DNA of 64,000 nt from Stutzerimonas kunmingensis (GTDB taxonomy: Bacteria; Pseudomonadota; Gammaproteobacteria; Pseudomonadales; Pseudomonadaceae). Where the stretch lies: contig NZ_PISM01000020.1 of NCBI RefSeq assembly GCF_002929225.1, forward strand, positions 248,001-312,000, read 5' to 3'. Position 1 is the stretch's first letter; the number at the start of each line of letters is the position of its first letter. The position numbers and the translations under genes are program-made. Positions 9,198 through 17,455 of this stretch are shown here, one piece after another. The notes beneath the pieces were generated by a model. The model was not told the DNA's origin, ran no database searches, and saw nothing but the letters and a program-made list of their open reading frames with translations.

Positions 9198-9333
9198 AGT
9201 CAGCATCCATCAATGTGCCGGCAAGCATAGCCTTTTGCGCAGCGCAGAACCAACCGGTCGGCCAGGCTTCGAAAGTCGGTACACTGCGGTTTCGTGCGGC
9301 CCGCGCGGCGGGTTACAACTGAGGGAGCAGAAC

Positions 9334-10194
9334 ATGGGCAAGCGCCTTAGCGTATTGATCGCAGGCTGTGGCGACCTTGGCAGTCGTCTCGGTCTGCAAC
9401 TGAGTCGGGATGGCTGGACGGTGTACGGCCTGCGGCGCAACGCCGCCCAGCTGGCAGTGCCGATCCTGCCGGTCAACGGCGACCTTTCCGAGCCGACCTG
9501 TCCGCGCTGCTGGCCCAACGGCTCGCTGGACTATCTGGTCTATGCCGCATCCGCCACCGAACATGACGAAGCCGGCTATCGCCAGGCCTATGTCGAAGGC
9601 CTGCGCAATGTGCTCGGTTGGTTACAGCAGCGCGGCCAGCGCCCTCGGCGGCTGCTGTTCGTTTCCAGCACCGGTGTGTACGCCCAGCGCGACGGCGAGT
9701 GGATCGACGAGGACTCGGCCACCGAGCCCGGCGGCTTCACCGGTCGGGTGATGCTCGAGGCCGAACAGCTGGCGCTCGACAGCGCCCTGCCGGTAACGCG
9801 GGTGCGTCTGGGTGGGCTGTACGACCCGAAGCGCCCCTGGCTGCAGAATCAGGTGCGCGCCGGTTTGCGTGTCGAGCGCGATCCGCCGCAGTACAGCAAC
9901 CGCATCCATCGCGACGACGCCGCCGGGCTGCTGGCGTTTCTGCTGCAGAGCGACGCCAGTGGTGCTGCCCTGGAAGATTGCTATCTGGGCGTCGACGATG
10001 ACCCGGCACCGTTGCACGAGGTGGTCGACTGGCTGCGCGAACGCCTGGGCGTCACCCACTGGGCCGAGCAGAGCATGACCCGCCGCGCCGGCAGCAAGCG
10101 CTGCAGCAATGCCCGCGCCCGTGCGCTGGGGTGGAAACCCAGGTACCCCAGCTATCGCGATGGCTACGCTTCGCTGGATCGCAATCGACACTAA
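9334..10194 (+). CDS. NAD(P)-binding SDR/epimerase-like protein (YeeZ type)
   Basis: A 286-residue extended short-chain dehydrogenase-like protein. The N-terminal nucleotide-binding glycine motif is GCGDLGSRLG at about residues 10-19, then LDYLVYAASAT, LLFVSSTGVYAQ and RVRLGGLYDPKRPWL. These match the YeeZ-like NAD-dependent epimerase group, whose substrate is unknown. The Tyr-x3-Lys catalytic pair is not evident: the VYAQ tyrosine is not followed by Lys. A GAGGGAG ribosome-binding site precedes the ATG. It stands alone, divergent from oxyR. Confidence 0.8.
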   Translation: MGKRLSVLIAGCGDLGSRLGLQLSRDGWTVYGLRRNAAQLAVPILPVNGDLSEPTCPRCWPNGSLDYLVYAASATEHDEAGYRQAYVEGLRNVLGWLQQRGQRPRRLLFVSSTGVYAQRDGEWIDEDSATEPGGFTGRVMLEAEQLALDSALPVTRVRLGGLYDPKRPWLQNQVRAGLRVERDPPQYSNRIHRDDAAGLLAFLLQSDASGAALEDCYLGVDDDPAPLHEVVDWLRERLGVTHWAEQSMTRRAGSKRCSNARARALGWKPRYPSYRDGYASLDRNRH

Positions 10195-10226
10195 CCATGC
10201 AGCCCGTCGGTAACCGGGCAACTCTG

Positions 10227-10266
10227 GTGCGGCGCTGCTTACTAAAACCCTGACAGCACGCCGCAC
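10227..10266 (+). terminator. Hairpin between epimerase and alcohol dehydrogenase genes
   Basis: GTGCGGCG plus TGCT (one bulged C) can pair with AGCA plus CGCCGCAC across a 15-base loop, a 12-bp stem. No T-run follows, so it may be a weak terminator for the upstream gene or a leader hairpin of the next one. Confidence 0.35.
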
Positions 10267-10342
10267 CGACAGAGGAGCAACAGCGAGGCAGCGAAGGAGA
10301 ATCACCGAGACGGCGTTTCCGAAACCCGACAGGAGATTGTCC

Positions 10343-11515
10343 ATGAGAGCCCTCCGCTGGCACGGCAAGCACGACATCCGCTGCGACAACCACGTCCCCG
10401 ATCCCACCATCGAAGACCCTCGCGACGCCATCATCAAGGTGTCGTCCTGCGCCATCTGCGGCTCCGACCTGCACCTGTACGACGGCTTCATGCCCGGCAT
10501 GCAGCACGGCGACATCATGGGCCACGAGTTCATGGGCGAGGTGATGGAGGTCGGCTCGGCGAACAAGAAGCTCAAGGTTGGCGACCGCGTGGTGGTGCCC
10601 TTCACCATTGTCTGCGGCGAGTGCGACCAGTGTCGGCGCGGCAATTTCTCGGTGTGCGAGCGAACCAACCGCAACAAGGACGTGGCTGACAAAGTCTTCG
10701 GCCACACCACCGCCGGCCTCTATGGCTACACCCACCTCACCGGCGGTTATGCCGGTGGTCAGGCTGAATACGTCCGCGTGCCCTACGCCGATGTCGGTCC
10801 CGTGGTGATCCCCAATGGTCTGACTGACGAGCAGGTATTGTTCCTCGGCGACATCCTGCCCACCGGCTGGCAGGCCGCGGCGCAATGCGACATCCAGCCC
10901 ACCGACACCGTGGCAGTCTGGGGGGCCGGGCCGGTCGGCCAGTTCGCCGTCCGCAGCGCGGTGATGATGGGCGCCGAGCAGGTCATCTGTATCGACAACG
11001 TGCCCGAGCGCCTGTCCATGGCCCGCGCCGGCGGCGCCATCACCATCAACTTCGATGAGGAAAGCGTGCTCGAACGCCTCAAGGAGCTGACCCGCGGCAA
11101 AGGCCCGGAGAAGTGCATCGACTCGGTGGGCATGGAGGCGCACGCGGCGCGTTCGATCGATTCGATGTACGACCGCGCCAAGCAGGCGCTGATGCTCGAG
11201 AGCGACCGCCCGCACGTGCTGCGCGAGATGATCTACGTCTGCCGCCCGGCCGGCATCATTTCGATTCCTGGCGTCTACGGCGGGCTGATCGACAAGATCC
11301 CGTTCGGCGCGGCGATGAACAAGGGCCTGACCTTCCGCATGGGCCAGACCCACGTCAATCGCTGGACCGACGACCTGCTGCGGCGCATTCAGGAAGGCGA
11401 GATCGATCCGAGCTTCGTCATTACCCACAGCGTCAGCCTCGAGCAGGGTCCGGAGATGTACAAGACCTTCCGCGACAAGCATGACGGCTGCATCAAGGTC
11501 GTTCTGAAACCCTGA
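10343..11515 (+). CDS. Zinc-dependent alcohol dehydrogenase (MDR family)
   Basis: A 390-residue medium-chain dehydrogenase. Catalytic zinc ligands are C39 (CAICGSDLH) and H61/E62 (GHEF). The structural zinc site is C91, C94, C97, C105 ([15 protein letters not shown]). The nucleotide-binding motif is [14 protein letters not shown]. The length and the insertion before the C-terminus resemble the glutathione-independent formaldehyde dehydrogenase/threonine dehydrogenase branch, but the substrate cannot be told from sequence. AGGAG stands 7 bases before this ATG; a TTG 6 bases upstream is less likely. A small membrane protein follows 66 bases later and may be co-transcribed. Confidence 0.88.
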   Translation: MRALRWHGKHDIRCDNHVPDPTIEDPRDAIIKVSSCAICGSDLHLYDGFMPGMQHGDIMGHEFMGEVMEVGSANKKLKVGDRVVVPFTIVCGECDQCRRGNFSVCERTNRNKDVADKVFGHTTAGLYGYTHLTGGYAGGQAEYVRVPYADVGPVVIPNGLTDEQVLFLGDILPTGWQAAAQCDIQPTDTVAVWGAGPVGQFAVRSAVMMGAEQVICIDNVPERLSMARAGGAITINFDEESVLERLKELTRGKGPEKCIDSVGMEAHAARSIDSMYDRAKQALMLESDRPHVLREMIYVCRPAGIISIPGVYGGLIDKIPFGAAMNKGLTFRMGQTHVNRWTDDLLRRIQEGEIDPSFVITHSVSLEQGPEMYKTFRDKHDGCIKVVLKP

Positions 11516-11530
11516 AGCCTGCAGATCGCC

Positions 11531-11549
11531 GATCCCTAAAGTAGGGATC
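11531..11549. repeat. Perfect inverted repeat in the ADH-to-hypothetical gap
   Basis: GATCCCTA, 3 bases, TAGGGATC: an 8-bp perfect palindrome between the dehydrogenase stop and the next gene. There is no T-run, so it could be an operator or an intra-operon hairpin that tunes the downstream message. Confidence 0.5.
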
Positions 11550-11581
11550 AGCCGAGCCACGTTATCGAGCGAGGAGTCTTC

Positions 11582-12100
11582 ATGAGCATTCCACGTCAAG
11601 TCACCCGGCCCAACCATTCCGCGCGCACGCTGGCGCGGGGGCTGGGCTGGTTCAGTATCGGTCTGGGCGTCGTCCAGTTGGTGGCGCCGCGGCAGGTCGC
11701 TCGCTTTATCGGCATGTCCGGCAGCGAAGGGGTGGTCCGTGCCTGCGGGCTGCGCGAGATCGCCACGGGTGTCGGCATCCTGCTGGCGGATGATCCGAAA
11801 CCCTGGATCTACGGCCGTATCGGCGGCGATGCGCTGGATCTGGCCGGTCTCGGCTGGAGCATCGAGCACGGCAACGAGCCGGCCAATGCCGCCATCGCCG
11901 CCGGCGCGGTGGCCGGTATCACCGCGCTGGACCTGAGCTGCGCCAAGGGTCTGGATGCCGAGCAGGTGCCGGTGGTCGAATGGGACTACAGCGACCGCAG
12001 CGGTTTCCCCGGTGGCACTGCGCAAATGCGTGGCAGCGTCGAAGCGGAGTTCGCCGCCGCGCGGGCCGAGCCCAACGGTTATTCGCCCTCGCTTCATTGA
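11582..12100 (+). CDS. Hypothetical small membrane-associated protein
   Basis: A 172-residue protein of unknown function. Residues about 15-40 (ARGLGWFSIGLGVVQLVAPR), 55-75 and 100-120 (AAIAAGAVAGITALDL) are hydrophobic and could be membrane helices; the remaining C-terminus is polar. Similar stretches occur at the N-terminus of some cyclase/dehydrase-annotated proteins, but no START-like domain is present here. A GAGGAG ribosome-binding site precedes the ATG. Its position just after the alcohol dehydrogenase suggests a shared transcript and perhaps a stress-related role, which is inference only. Confidence 0.7.
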   Translation: MSIPRQVTRPNHSARTLARGLGWFSIGLGVVQLVAPRQVARFIGMSGSEGVVRACGLREIATGVGILLADDPKPWIYGRIGGDALDLAGLGWSIEHGNEPANAAIAAGAVAGITALDLSCAKGLDAEQVPVVEWDYSDRSGFPGGTAQMRGSVEAEFAAARAEPNGYSPSLH

Positions 12101-12229
12101 GCTGAAACCCAGGGTCGGCTGGGTAGTGCCTGGTCGACTCTGAGCGCGACGATCCGCCGCATTTGCTATGGTGGCCGGCCGTTTCGGTCGTGGCCCTGCG
12201 CCGCGCCGCCAGCTTGCAGATGAGAGTCC

Positions 12230-13162
12230 ATGTCTTCGGTCGTCAATGTCGTCCTGCCCGTCTTTGCGCTGATCCTGCTCGGTTACCTGTGCCGCCGTAG
12301 CGGCCGGATGGGGCCGACCGGCGCCTCCGAACTCAATCGGTTCGTGGTCTGGCTGGGCCTGCCGGCGCTGCTGTTCAGCGTCGTTGCCACCTCGACCTGG
12401 GAGCAGCTCTGGCAACCCGGCTTTATCGCCGCTTTCGCCATCGGCAGCCTTGGCGTGTTCGCCTTCACTCTTGCGTATCGCATGTTGCAGAAGCAGCCGC
12501 TGGTCGACGCCAGCCTGGACGCGCTGGGTGCGTCCTACGCCAACACCGGCTATGTCGGGATTCCGCTGTGCATGCTGGTGCTGGGCGACGAGGCGCTGCA
12601 GCCGGCGATGGTCGCCTCGATCGTGGTGGTCTGTGTGCTGTTCGCCATCGCCCTGGCCTGCGTCGAGACCGGCCTGCATGCCGGGCAGGGCGTGTTGCGC
12701 ACGCTGGGCAAAGTCAGTAGTGCGCTGGTACGCAATCCACTGGTGATCGCGCCGCTGCTCGGTGCGCTCTGGGCGGCGAGCGGCCTGCAATTGCCGGTGC
12801 CGCTGGCGACATTGCTCAAGCTGCTGGGCGCGGCGGCGGCGCCCTGCGCACTGGTGTCGCTGGGGCTGTTCCTCGCCCAGCCACAGCCCGGAGGACGGGT
12901 GCAGGGGGTGTGGCCGCTGGTGGGGCTGAAGCTGGTGGTGCAGCCGCTGATTACCTGGTATCTGGCTTTTCAGGTATTCGAGCTGCCGACGCTGTGGGCC
13001 TATTCGGCGTTGCTGCTCAGCGCGTTACCCACCGGGACCGGGCCGTACATGCTCGCGGAATTTTATGGACGCGAAGGCTCGCGGGTGTCGCGGGTGGTGC
13101 TGCTGTCGACGCTGGGTTCGCTGATCACTCTGTCACTGATCTTGGTGCTATTTCCGGTCTGA
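12230..13162 (+). CDS. AEC-family transporter (auxin efflux carrier/malonate-like permease)
   Basis: A 310-residue integral membrane protein with about ten hydrophobic helices in two repeats, the layout of AEC (PIN-like) carriers. Family signatures include the N-terminal VVLPVFALILLGYL, the ALGASYANTGYVGIPL segment in the first half and LLSALPTGTGPYMLAEFYG in the second. Members export or import small organic anions; the substrate is not predictable. It stands alone and is followed by a REP-like palindrome. Confidence 0.88.
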   Translation: MSSVVNVVLPVFALILLGYLCRRSGRMGPTGASELNRFVVWLGLPALLFSVVATSTWEQLWQPGFIAAFAIGSLGVFAFTLAYRMLQKQPLVDASLDALGASYANTGYVGIPLCMLVLGDEALQPAMVASIVVVCVLFAIALACVETGLHAGQGVLRTLGKVSSALVRNPLVIAPLLGALWAASGLQLPVPLATLLKLLGAAAAPCALVSLGLFLAQPQPGGRVQGVWPLVGLKLVVQPLITWYLAFQVFELPTLWAYSALLLSALPTGTGPYMLAEFYGREGSRVSRVVLLSTLGSLITLSLILVLFPV

Positions 13163-13181
13163 TAAGCGCGCTCACTTGCGC

Positions 13182-13207
13182 GTGGATAAGCCTGCGGCGT
13201 TATCCAC
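13182..13207. repeat. REP-like palindrome
   Basis: GTGGATAA, 10 bases, TTATCCAC, followed by CCTACG. This palindrome type is scattered between genes in Pseudomonas stutzeri-group chromosomes. It lies between two convergent genes and may serve as a transcript-end stabiliser. Confidence 0.6.
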
Positions 13208-13275
13208 CCTACGCCTGGCCGGTCGTTTGGGGGAAAACCGCGAAGCGTTTTCCTCGGGCGAACCTCCCCCTACTG

Positions 13276-14223
13276 TCAGCCCATCGCCCGCGTCACTTCC
13301 AGCACCACGGCAGCAATGCGATCGCACTGGGTATAGGCCCCGCCAAGCAGCTCCTCGCCGAATACGTCCGGGTCGATCTCACGGTAGCCCCACTGCAGGT
13401 CGGTACGCTCCAGGCGTTGGCGCACCTCGGCCAGGAAGGGGTCCTGGTTGTCGATCATGGCGACCCCGGTATACAGCAGTAGCGTGCCGCCCGGCGCCAG
13501 GCGGCCGAGCGCGGCATCCAGAATCGCCAGCGACAGCCCGGCACCGAGCGGTCCGCCGCCGTGGCGATAGGCGCGCTGGTCGGTATCGACCAGATAAGGA
13601 GGATTGGCCAGCACCAGATCGAACTCGCCTTGTGCGTTGCTCAGCAGGTCGCTGCGTTCGGCGCGCAGGTTGTTCGCCCCAGCCAGCGCTGCGTTGATAC
13701 GCGTCAAGCGCAGCGCTTCCGGATTGATATCCACCGCCAGCACTTCGGCTTGCGGTCGCGCCAGGGCAGTGAGAATGGCGCCGGCGCCCGAGCCACAGCC
13801 GATGTCCACCACGCGGCGGATCTCGCCGGTATGCTGGTTGAGATGGCAGCAGATGGCGCTGGCGAAACGGTAGGTGTCCGGGCCGAAGAACACCGCGTCG
13901 GTGGCTTCGGTGGGAAAGGCCGAATGCAGGAACAGCTGCCCGTCGAGGCTGGACAGCCGCACCTTGGAGCGCCAGCGCGAGCCATAGGGTTCCAGCACGT
14001 CAGCCTGATCCATCAGGCTGAACAGCGGTGGTGGCAGCAGTTCGTGCTGGAACGGGCGGCTCCAGCCGAAAACCCCCGGCAGGTCATCGGCGAGCGCATT
14101 TTCCGGGCGCTGATTGACTCGTTCATGGGTCAGCGGCGTGGGGGTGATGAAGTGATAGCCGCGATCCCGCAGGGCCTGGCCCAGGTGCAGCAGCGCGAGG
14201 TCCTGCGCATTGTCCATGATCAT
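13276..14223 (-). CDS. Class I SAM-dependent methyltransferase (N5-Gln/N6-A type)
   Basis: A 315-residue methyltransferase. The SAM-binding motif VVDIGCGSGAG covers residues 138-148, acidic motif VLAVDIN follows at 161-167, and the catalytic NPPY stands at 207-210 (VLANPPYLVD). NPPY marks enzymes that methylate amide or exocyclic amino nitrogens, such as PrmB/PrmC or RsmC types. The N-terminal 120 residues are not those of PrmB or PrmC, so the substrate is open. The start at 14223 has AAGGA 8 bases upstream. It lies 22 bases after a haem-oxygenase-like gene on the same strand, suggesting an operon. Confidence 0.85.
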   Translation of the reverse strand: MIMDNAQDLALLHLGQALRDRGYHFITPTPLTHERVNQRPENALADDLPGVFGWSRPFQHELLPPPLFSLMDQADVLEPYGSRWRSKVRLSSLDGQLFLHSAFPTEATDAVFFGPDTYRFASAICCHLNQHTGEIRRVVDIGCGSGAGAILTALARPQAEVLAVDINPEALRLTRINAALAGANNLRAERSDLLSNAQGEFDLVLANPPYLVDTDQRAYRHGGGPLGAGLSLAILDAALGRLAPGGTLLLYTGVAMIDNQDPFLAEVRQRLERTDLQWGYREIDPDVFGEELLGGAYTQCDRIAAVVLEVTRAMG

Positions 14224-14245
14224 CGTCGCGTTCCTTGGTGTGCCT

Positions 14246-15667
14246 TCAGTTGAACAGTCCGTTGAACAGCCGCGTGGCCAGCAGGCCGGCGGCAGTGTGG
14301 TGGCGTTGCGGGGCGAGAAGCGGCAGCAGCAGGCGCATGCGCGCGGCGCGATCGGGCAGGCGTGCAATCTGCTGCTCGAGCAGCTGCAGTTCCTCGTCGA
14401 AATCGTTGCCGCTGACGCTTTCCGCCGGTTGCAGCGCACCCGGCTCCTGCGGCACACGCCGGGCGTTGAACAGCGCTTGGCGCTGCAGCAACGCACCGCG
14501 CGGGCTGCGCTTGCTGTCGGCCTGCCAGTCGCCAGCGATCCAGTCATGGATCATCTGCTGCTCGTAAGCGCTGAAGACGCCGAACATCGGCGCCTGTTCG
14601 CCGGCGATCAGCTGCCAGAAGCGGCTTTCCTGCGGGTCATGGCCGCGCTTGATCCAGCCGCGCTTGTCCAGCACGGAGAGAAACTGTTCGACGTCCTCGG
14701 CCAGCCACTGATTGACCGTGCGGCCTTCGAAACGGCAGTAGTCGGAGTGTACGAACTGGCCGACCGCCGCCTTCTTCTCGAGGATGCGCTGCACCTCCCG
14801 GGACAGATCGAAGTCGCCGATCACCGAGACGGTGCTGGCGCCGAGGTCGTTGAGCCGGTAGCCGTTGCGCACCCGTCGATAGAACTCCGCGCTGTCGCCG
14901 ACCTGCGGCAAGGCATCCAGCACGCCCTGCACGGCTTTCTTGGCGTGGCCGTTGTCGGCGTTGTCGACGGTGACATGCAGGGTGAAGTAGTAGGGATCGA
15001 TGCCCAGCTCGGTCAGCTCGTAGGAGGTGATCAGCAGGTGCAGCGGCAACTGTTCGTAGCCCAGGTTGAAGCCGATCACTTCCGGCAGGAACTGCTCGGC
15101 ATGCTCGGCCAGTGCCAGCTGGATGGCCCCCTGGACGAAGTGCTCGTCGTCCAGCTCCTGCCAGTCATCGCAGCCTTGGCTGGCCAGCAGCTTGCGGTAG
15201 AGCACCACATGGTTCTTCTCCGGCAGGCCTTCGCCGAGCTCCTCCAGATAGGTCTGGATCAGCGCGGTGAAGCGCGCATCATCCCAGCGCTGCAGCAGGC
15301 CATAGAGCCAGGCGCCATCGACCAGCTTGGTCGGCGCCACCCCGCGCAGGAAATGCAGTGCATGGGCCTTGCTGGCGAAATAGCGGCGCGGACCGCCGGC
15401 ACGGCGCTGGTCCAGGTAAGCCTGATACTGGCGTCCGACCACTTCGGTGCGCCGCATGACCCAGGCTTCCAGGCTGGCCGGGTCCTCCGGCAGGTCGGAC
15501 GGCAGCGCAGCGGCGGCCTCGAGCTGCGCACGCAGGTACTCCGCAGCGCTGTCGCGTGATTGCGCGTCGACCTCGCGGGCAAGGGCGAAGTACAGCGCCC
15601 GTGAGGGCTGATCCTGCTCCGGGTGAAGGGCAGGAGTGATCGGCAGGCTGCGAGAAGTCAGTTGCAT
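14246..15667 (-). CDS. Iron-containing redox enzyme family protein (haem-oxygenase-like fold)
   Basis: A 473-residue mostly helical protein. The core (about residues 80-320, with QYLAYL-like helices, LAEHAEQFLPEVIGFNLGYE, LTELGIDPYYFTLHVTVD and NADNGHAKKAV) looks like the haem-oxygenase-like di-iron oxidase group annotated as iron-containing redox enzymes. Members of this fold hydroxylate or cleave small molecules in specialised metabolism. The Glu/His pattern in EHAEQ and TLHVTVDNADNGH is compatible with metal ligands. The first 80 and last 130 residues are extensions I do not recognise. The downstream methyltransferase is probably in the same transcript. Confidence 0.75.
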   Translation of the reverse strand: MQLTSRSLPITPALHPEQDQPSRALYFALAREVDAQSRDSAAEYLRAQLEAAAALPSDLPEDPASLEAWVMRRTEVVGRQYQAYLDQRRAGGPRRYFASKAHALHFLRGVAPTKLVDGAWLYGLLQRWDDARFTALIQTYLEELGEGLPEKNHVVLYRKLLASQGCDDWQELDDEHFVQGAIQLALAEHAEQFLPEVIGFNLGYEQLPLHLLITSYELTELGIDPYYFTLHVTVDNADNGHAKKAVQGVLDALPQVGDSAEFYRRVRNGYRLNDLGASTVSVIGDFDLSREVQRILEKKAAVGQFVHSDYCRFEGRTVNQWLAEDVEQFLSVLDKRGWIKRGHDPQESRFWQLIAGEQAPMFGVFSAYEQQMIHDWIAGDWQADSKRSPRGALLQRQALFNARRVPQEPGALQPAESVSGNDFDEELQLLEQQIARLPDRAARMRLLLPLLAPQRHHTAAGLLATRLFNGLFN

Positions 15668-15857
15668 GATTCTGTTCTATGGCAGTTCTAGTCCAGTTTT
15701 GGCTGCCGGGCCTGTGGTTTAGTTCAGCTGCACCGCCGAGCGGCCATCGGTCCAGAAAAGCGCCGTTACGCTGCAACTTCCGCCGCCACGTCTCCTCCCA
15801 ATCGATAGAGCCACCCGGACGGGCCGGGCATGGCCACAGGTACGCGAGGAGCAGCTG

Positions 15858-16070
15858 ATGAGTCAGAACGACCAGGGTCGCGAGAGCATCGAGTCCATCG
15901 ACCAGAGCGGCGACGCCCACGAGCAGAATCCGGAAACCACGTCCACCCAGGGCGAGGTCGCCGGTGGTGACGAAGCCGACGTACCCGGCGGCGCCTACAA
16001 CGTGCCGCCGGGCCTGGCCGAGGAGGTGAGCGAAGAGGACGCCTCGCGCGAGTCGCAACGCAAGCCTTGA
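15858..16070 (+). CDS. Small acidic hypothetical protein
   Basis: A 70-residue, strongly polar and acidic protein with no hydrophobic segment and many Glu, Asp, Gln, Ser and Gly residues, probably disordered. The ORF is supported by GAGGAG 8 bases before the ATG and by its place between divergent and convergent neighbours. The composition resembles small stress or desiccation-type proteins, but no family is recognised. Confidence 0.6.
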   Translation: MSQNDQGRESIESIDQSGDAHEQNPETTSTQGEVAGGDEADVPGGAYNVPPGLAEEVSEEDASRESQRKP

Positions 16071-16092
16071 CTGTGAGCGCCGATGTCAGGCT

Positions 16093-16114
16093 CAGCCGGC
16101 ACGCGGTCCGGCTG
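16093..16114. terminator. Hairpin between convergent genes
   Basis: CAGCCGG, 8 bases, CCGGCTG: a 7-bp GC-rich stem between the small acidic gene (+) and the lactonase-like gene (-). It is placed where a bidirectional terminator would be expected, but lacks a T-run. Confidence 0.4.
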
Positions 16115-16141
16115 GCCTGCTGCTAGTACCGCCGCTCGGCT

Positions 16142-17335
16142 TCAGGGTTTGGCAAGAAACTTGATGTCCGACGGGCGCTCGACCGGCAGGGTCTGCAGCG
16201 TCTCGCCGAGCTTTCCGCTGTCCGGATCGCGCCCGATCACCACCACGTCATCGCTCAGCTGATTGGCGATCAGCAGGAAACGCCCGTCTGGGGCGATGGC
16301 GAATTCTCGTGGTTCGCGGCCTTCAGTGGGGCGGCGCTGGATTTCCCGCAGGGCGCCGTCGCTGTCGATAGCGAAGACGATGATGTGGTTGTAGTCGCCG
16401 CGGTCGCTGACATAGAGGAAACGGCCATCGGCCGAGGTGTGGATCGCCCCCGGTGAATGACGCACCTCGCTAGCGGCATCCTTCAGGTCCAGCAGTTGCC
16501 GGCGGATCAGGGTGCCGTCCGTGTAGTCGAAGCTCGCCACTTGGGCGCTCAGCTCGAGGGCGAGATAGGCGTGCTTGCCATTGGGGTGGAAGACCAGATG
16601 GCGCGGGCCGCTGCCCGCTGGCAGCTCGATGCTGGCGGGTTCGTCAGGTTGCAGGGGACGTTCGGCATTGCGCGGGTCGTAGCGGTAGACGAATACATGA
16701 TCGGCGCCCAGGTCGCTGACCAGCAGGCGCTTGTCGTCCGGGCTCGGTACGGCGGAGTGCACATGCGCCGCCTGCTGCCTCTCGGGGTGCACGCCGCTCG
16801 ACTGATGCGCGAGAAGCTGCGTGACCGGCAGTGGCCGGCCATCCTCGGCCAGCGGCATCACCGCCAGGCTGCCGCCCGGGTTCGGTCGCGCCCCGTAATT
16901 GCTGATGAACAGGTAGCGCCCGTCATGGCTGAGGCTGGCATGGGTCGGTTCGTCGCCCAGGCTGATGTTCTGCCCGATCAGCTGGTGCTCGCCGCTGCTG
17001 TCGAGTTGCCAGGCGCTGACACGACCGACCGGGTCGGCGTGCGTTGGGCTGTTCTCGTTGGTGGCATAGAGGCGCCCGCGCTGCTCGTCCAGCACCAGCC
17101 AGGAGGGATTGTGGCTGGCGAGGGTCTGCAGCGGTTGCGGGTCGATCCAACCTTTCGCCGGATCGAAGCGCTGGCGCAGAACGCCCGGGCTGTGGCTGTC
17201 GTGCGTGTAGCTGCCGATCAGGATGTGCATGTCGTCGGTCTCGGCTCGCGCGCCGGCAGACAGGGTCGCGCCGATCAGCAGAGCGAGAGCGAGGCGAAGC
17301 AGTACGGGGCGTTTGCGCGTGGTCATTGATGTCAT
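16142..17335 (-). CDS. Exported lactonase-family beta-propeller protein
   Basis: About 397 residues. A basic N-terminus and hydrophobic stretch (TTRKRPVLLRLALALLIGA) ending near AGARA suggests Sec export to the periplasm. The mature part is a seven-bladed propeller of the Pgl-like lactonase family: ILIGSYTHDSHSPGV, LFISNYGARPNPGGSLAV, GSGPRHLVFHPNGKHAYL, HTSADGRFLYVSDRG. Family members include 6-phosphogluconolactonase, but an exported copy more likely handles other lactones. Start candidates at 17326, 17335 and 17362 lack a clear ribosome-binding site; 17335 is a compromise. Confidence 0.8.
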   Translation of the reverse strand: MTSMTTRKRPVLLRLALALLIGATLSAGARAETDDMHILIGSYTHDSHSPGVLRQRFDPAKGWIDPQPLQTLASHNPSWLVLDEQRGRLYATNENSPTHADPVGRVSAWQLDSSGEHQLIGQNISLGDEPTHASLSHDGRYLFISNYGARPNPGGSLAVMPLAEDGRPLPVTQLLAHQSSGVHPERQQAAHVHSAVPSPDDKRLLVSDLGADHVFVYRYDPRNAERPLQPDEPASIELPAGSGPRHLVFHPNGKHAYLALELSAQVASFDYTDGTLIRRQLLDLKDAASEVRHSPGAIHTSADGRFLYVSDRGDYNHIIVFAIDSDGALREIQRRPTEGREPREFAIAPDGRFLLIANQLSDDVVVIGRDPDSGKLGETLQTLPVERPSDIKFLAKP

Positions 17336-17455
17336 GCCACTATGACCACCGTGGGCGCCCAACGCTCCCGAAGACGTTGTTCGAACAATACCTGACTGTC
17401 AGGGTCTGATATGCACCTGGGCGGACGCCAGCCACCCGCGAATTCAGGAAGATTC

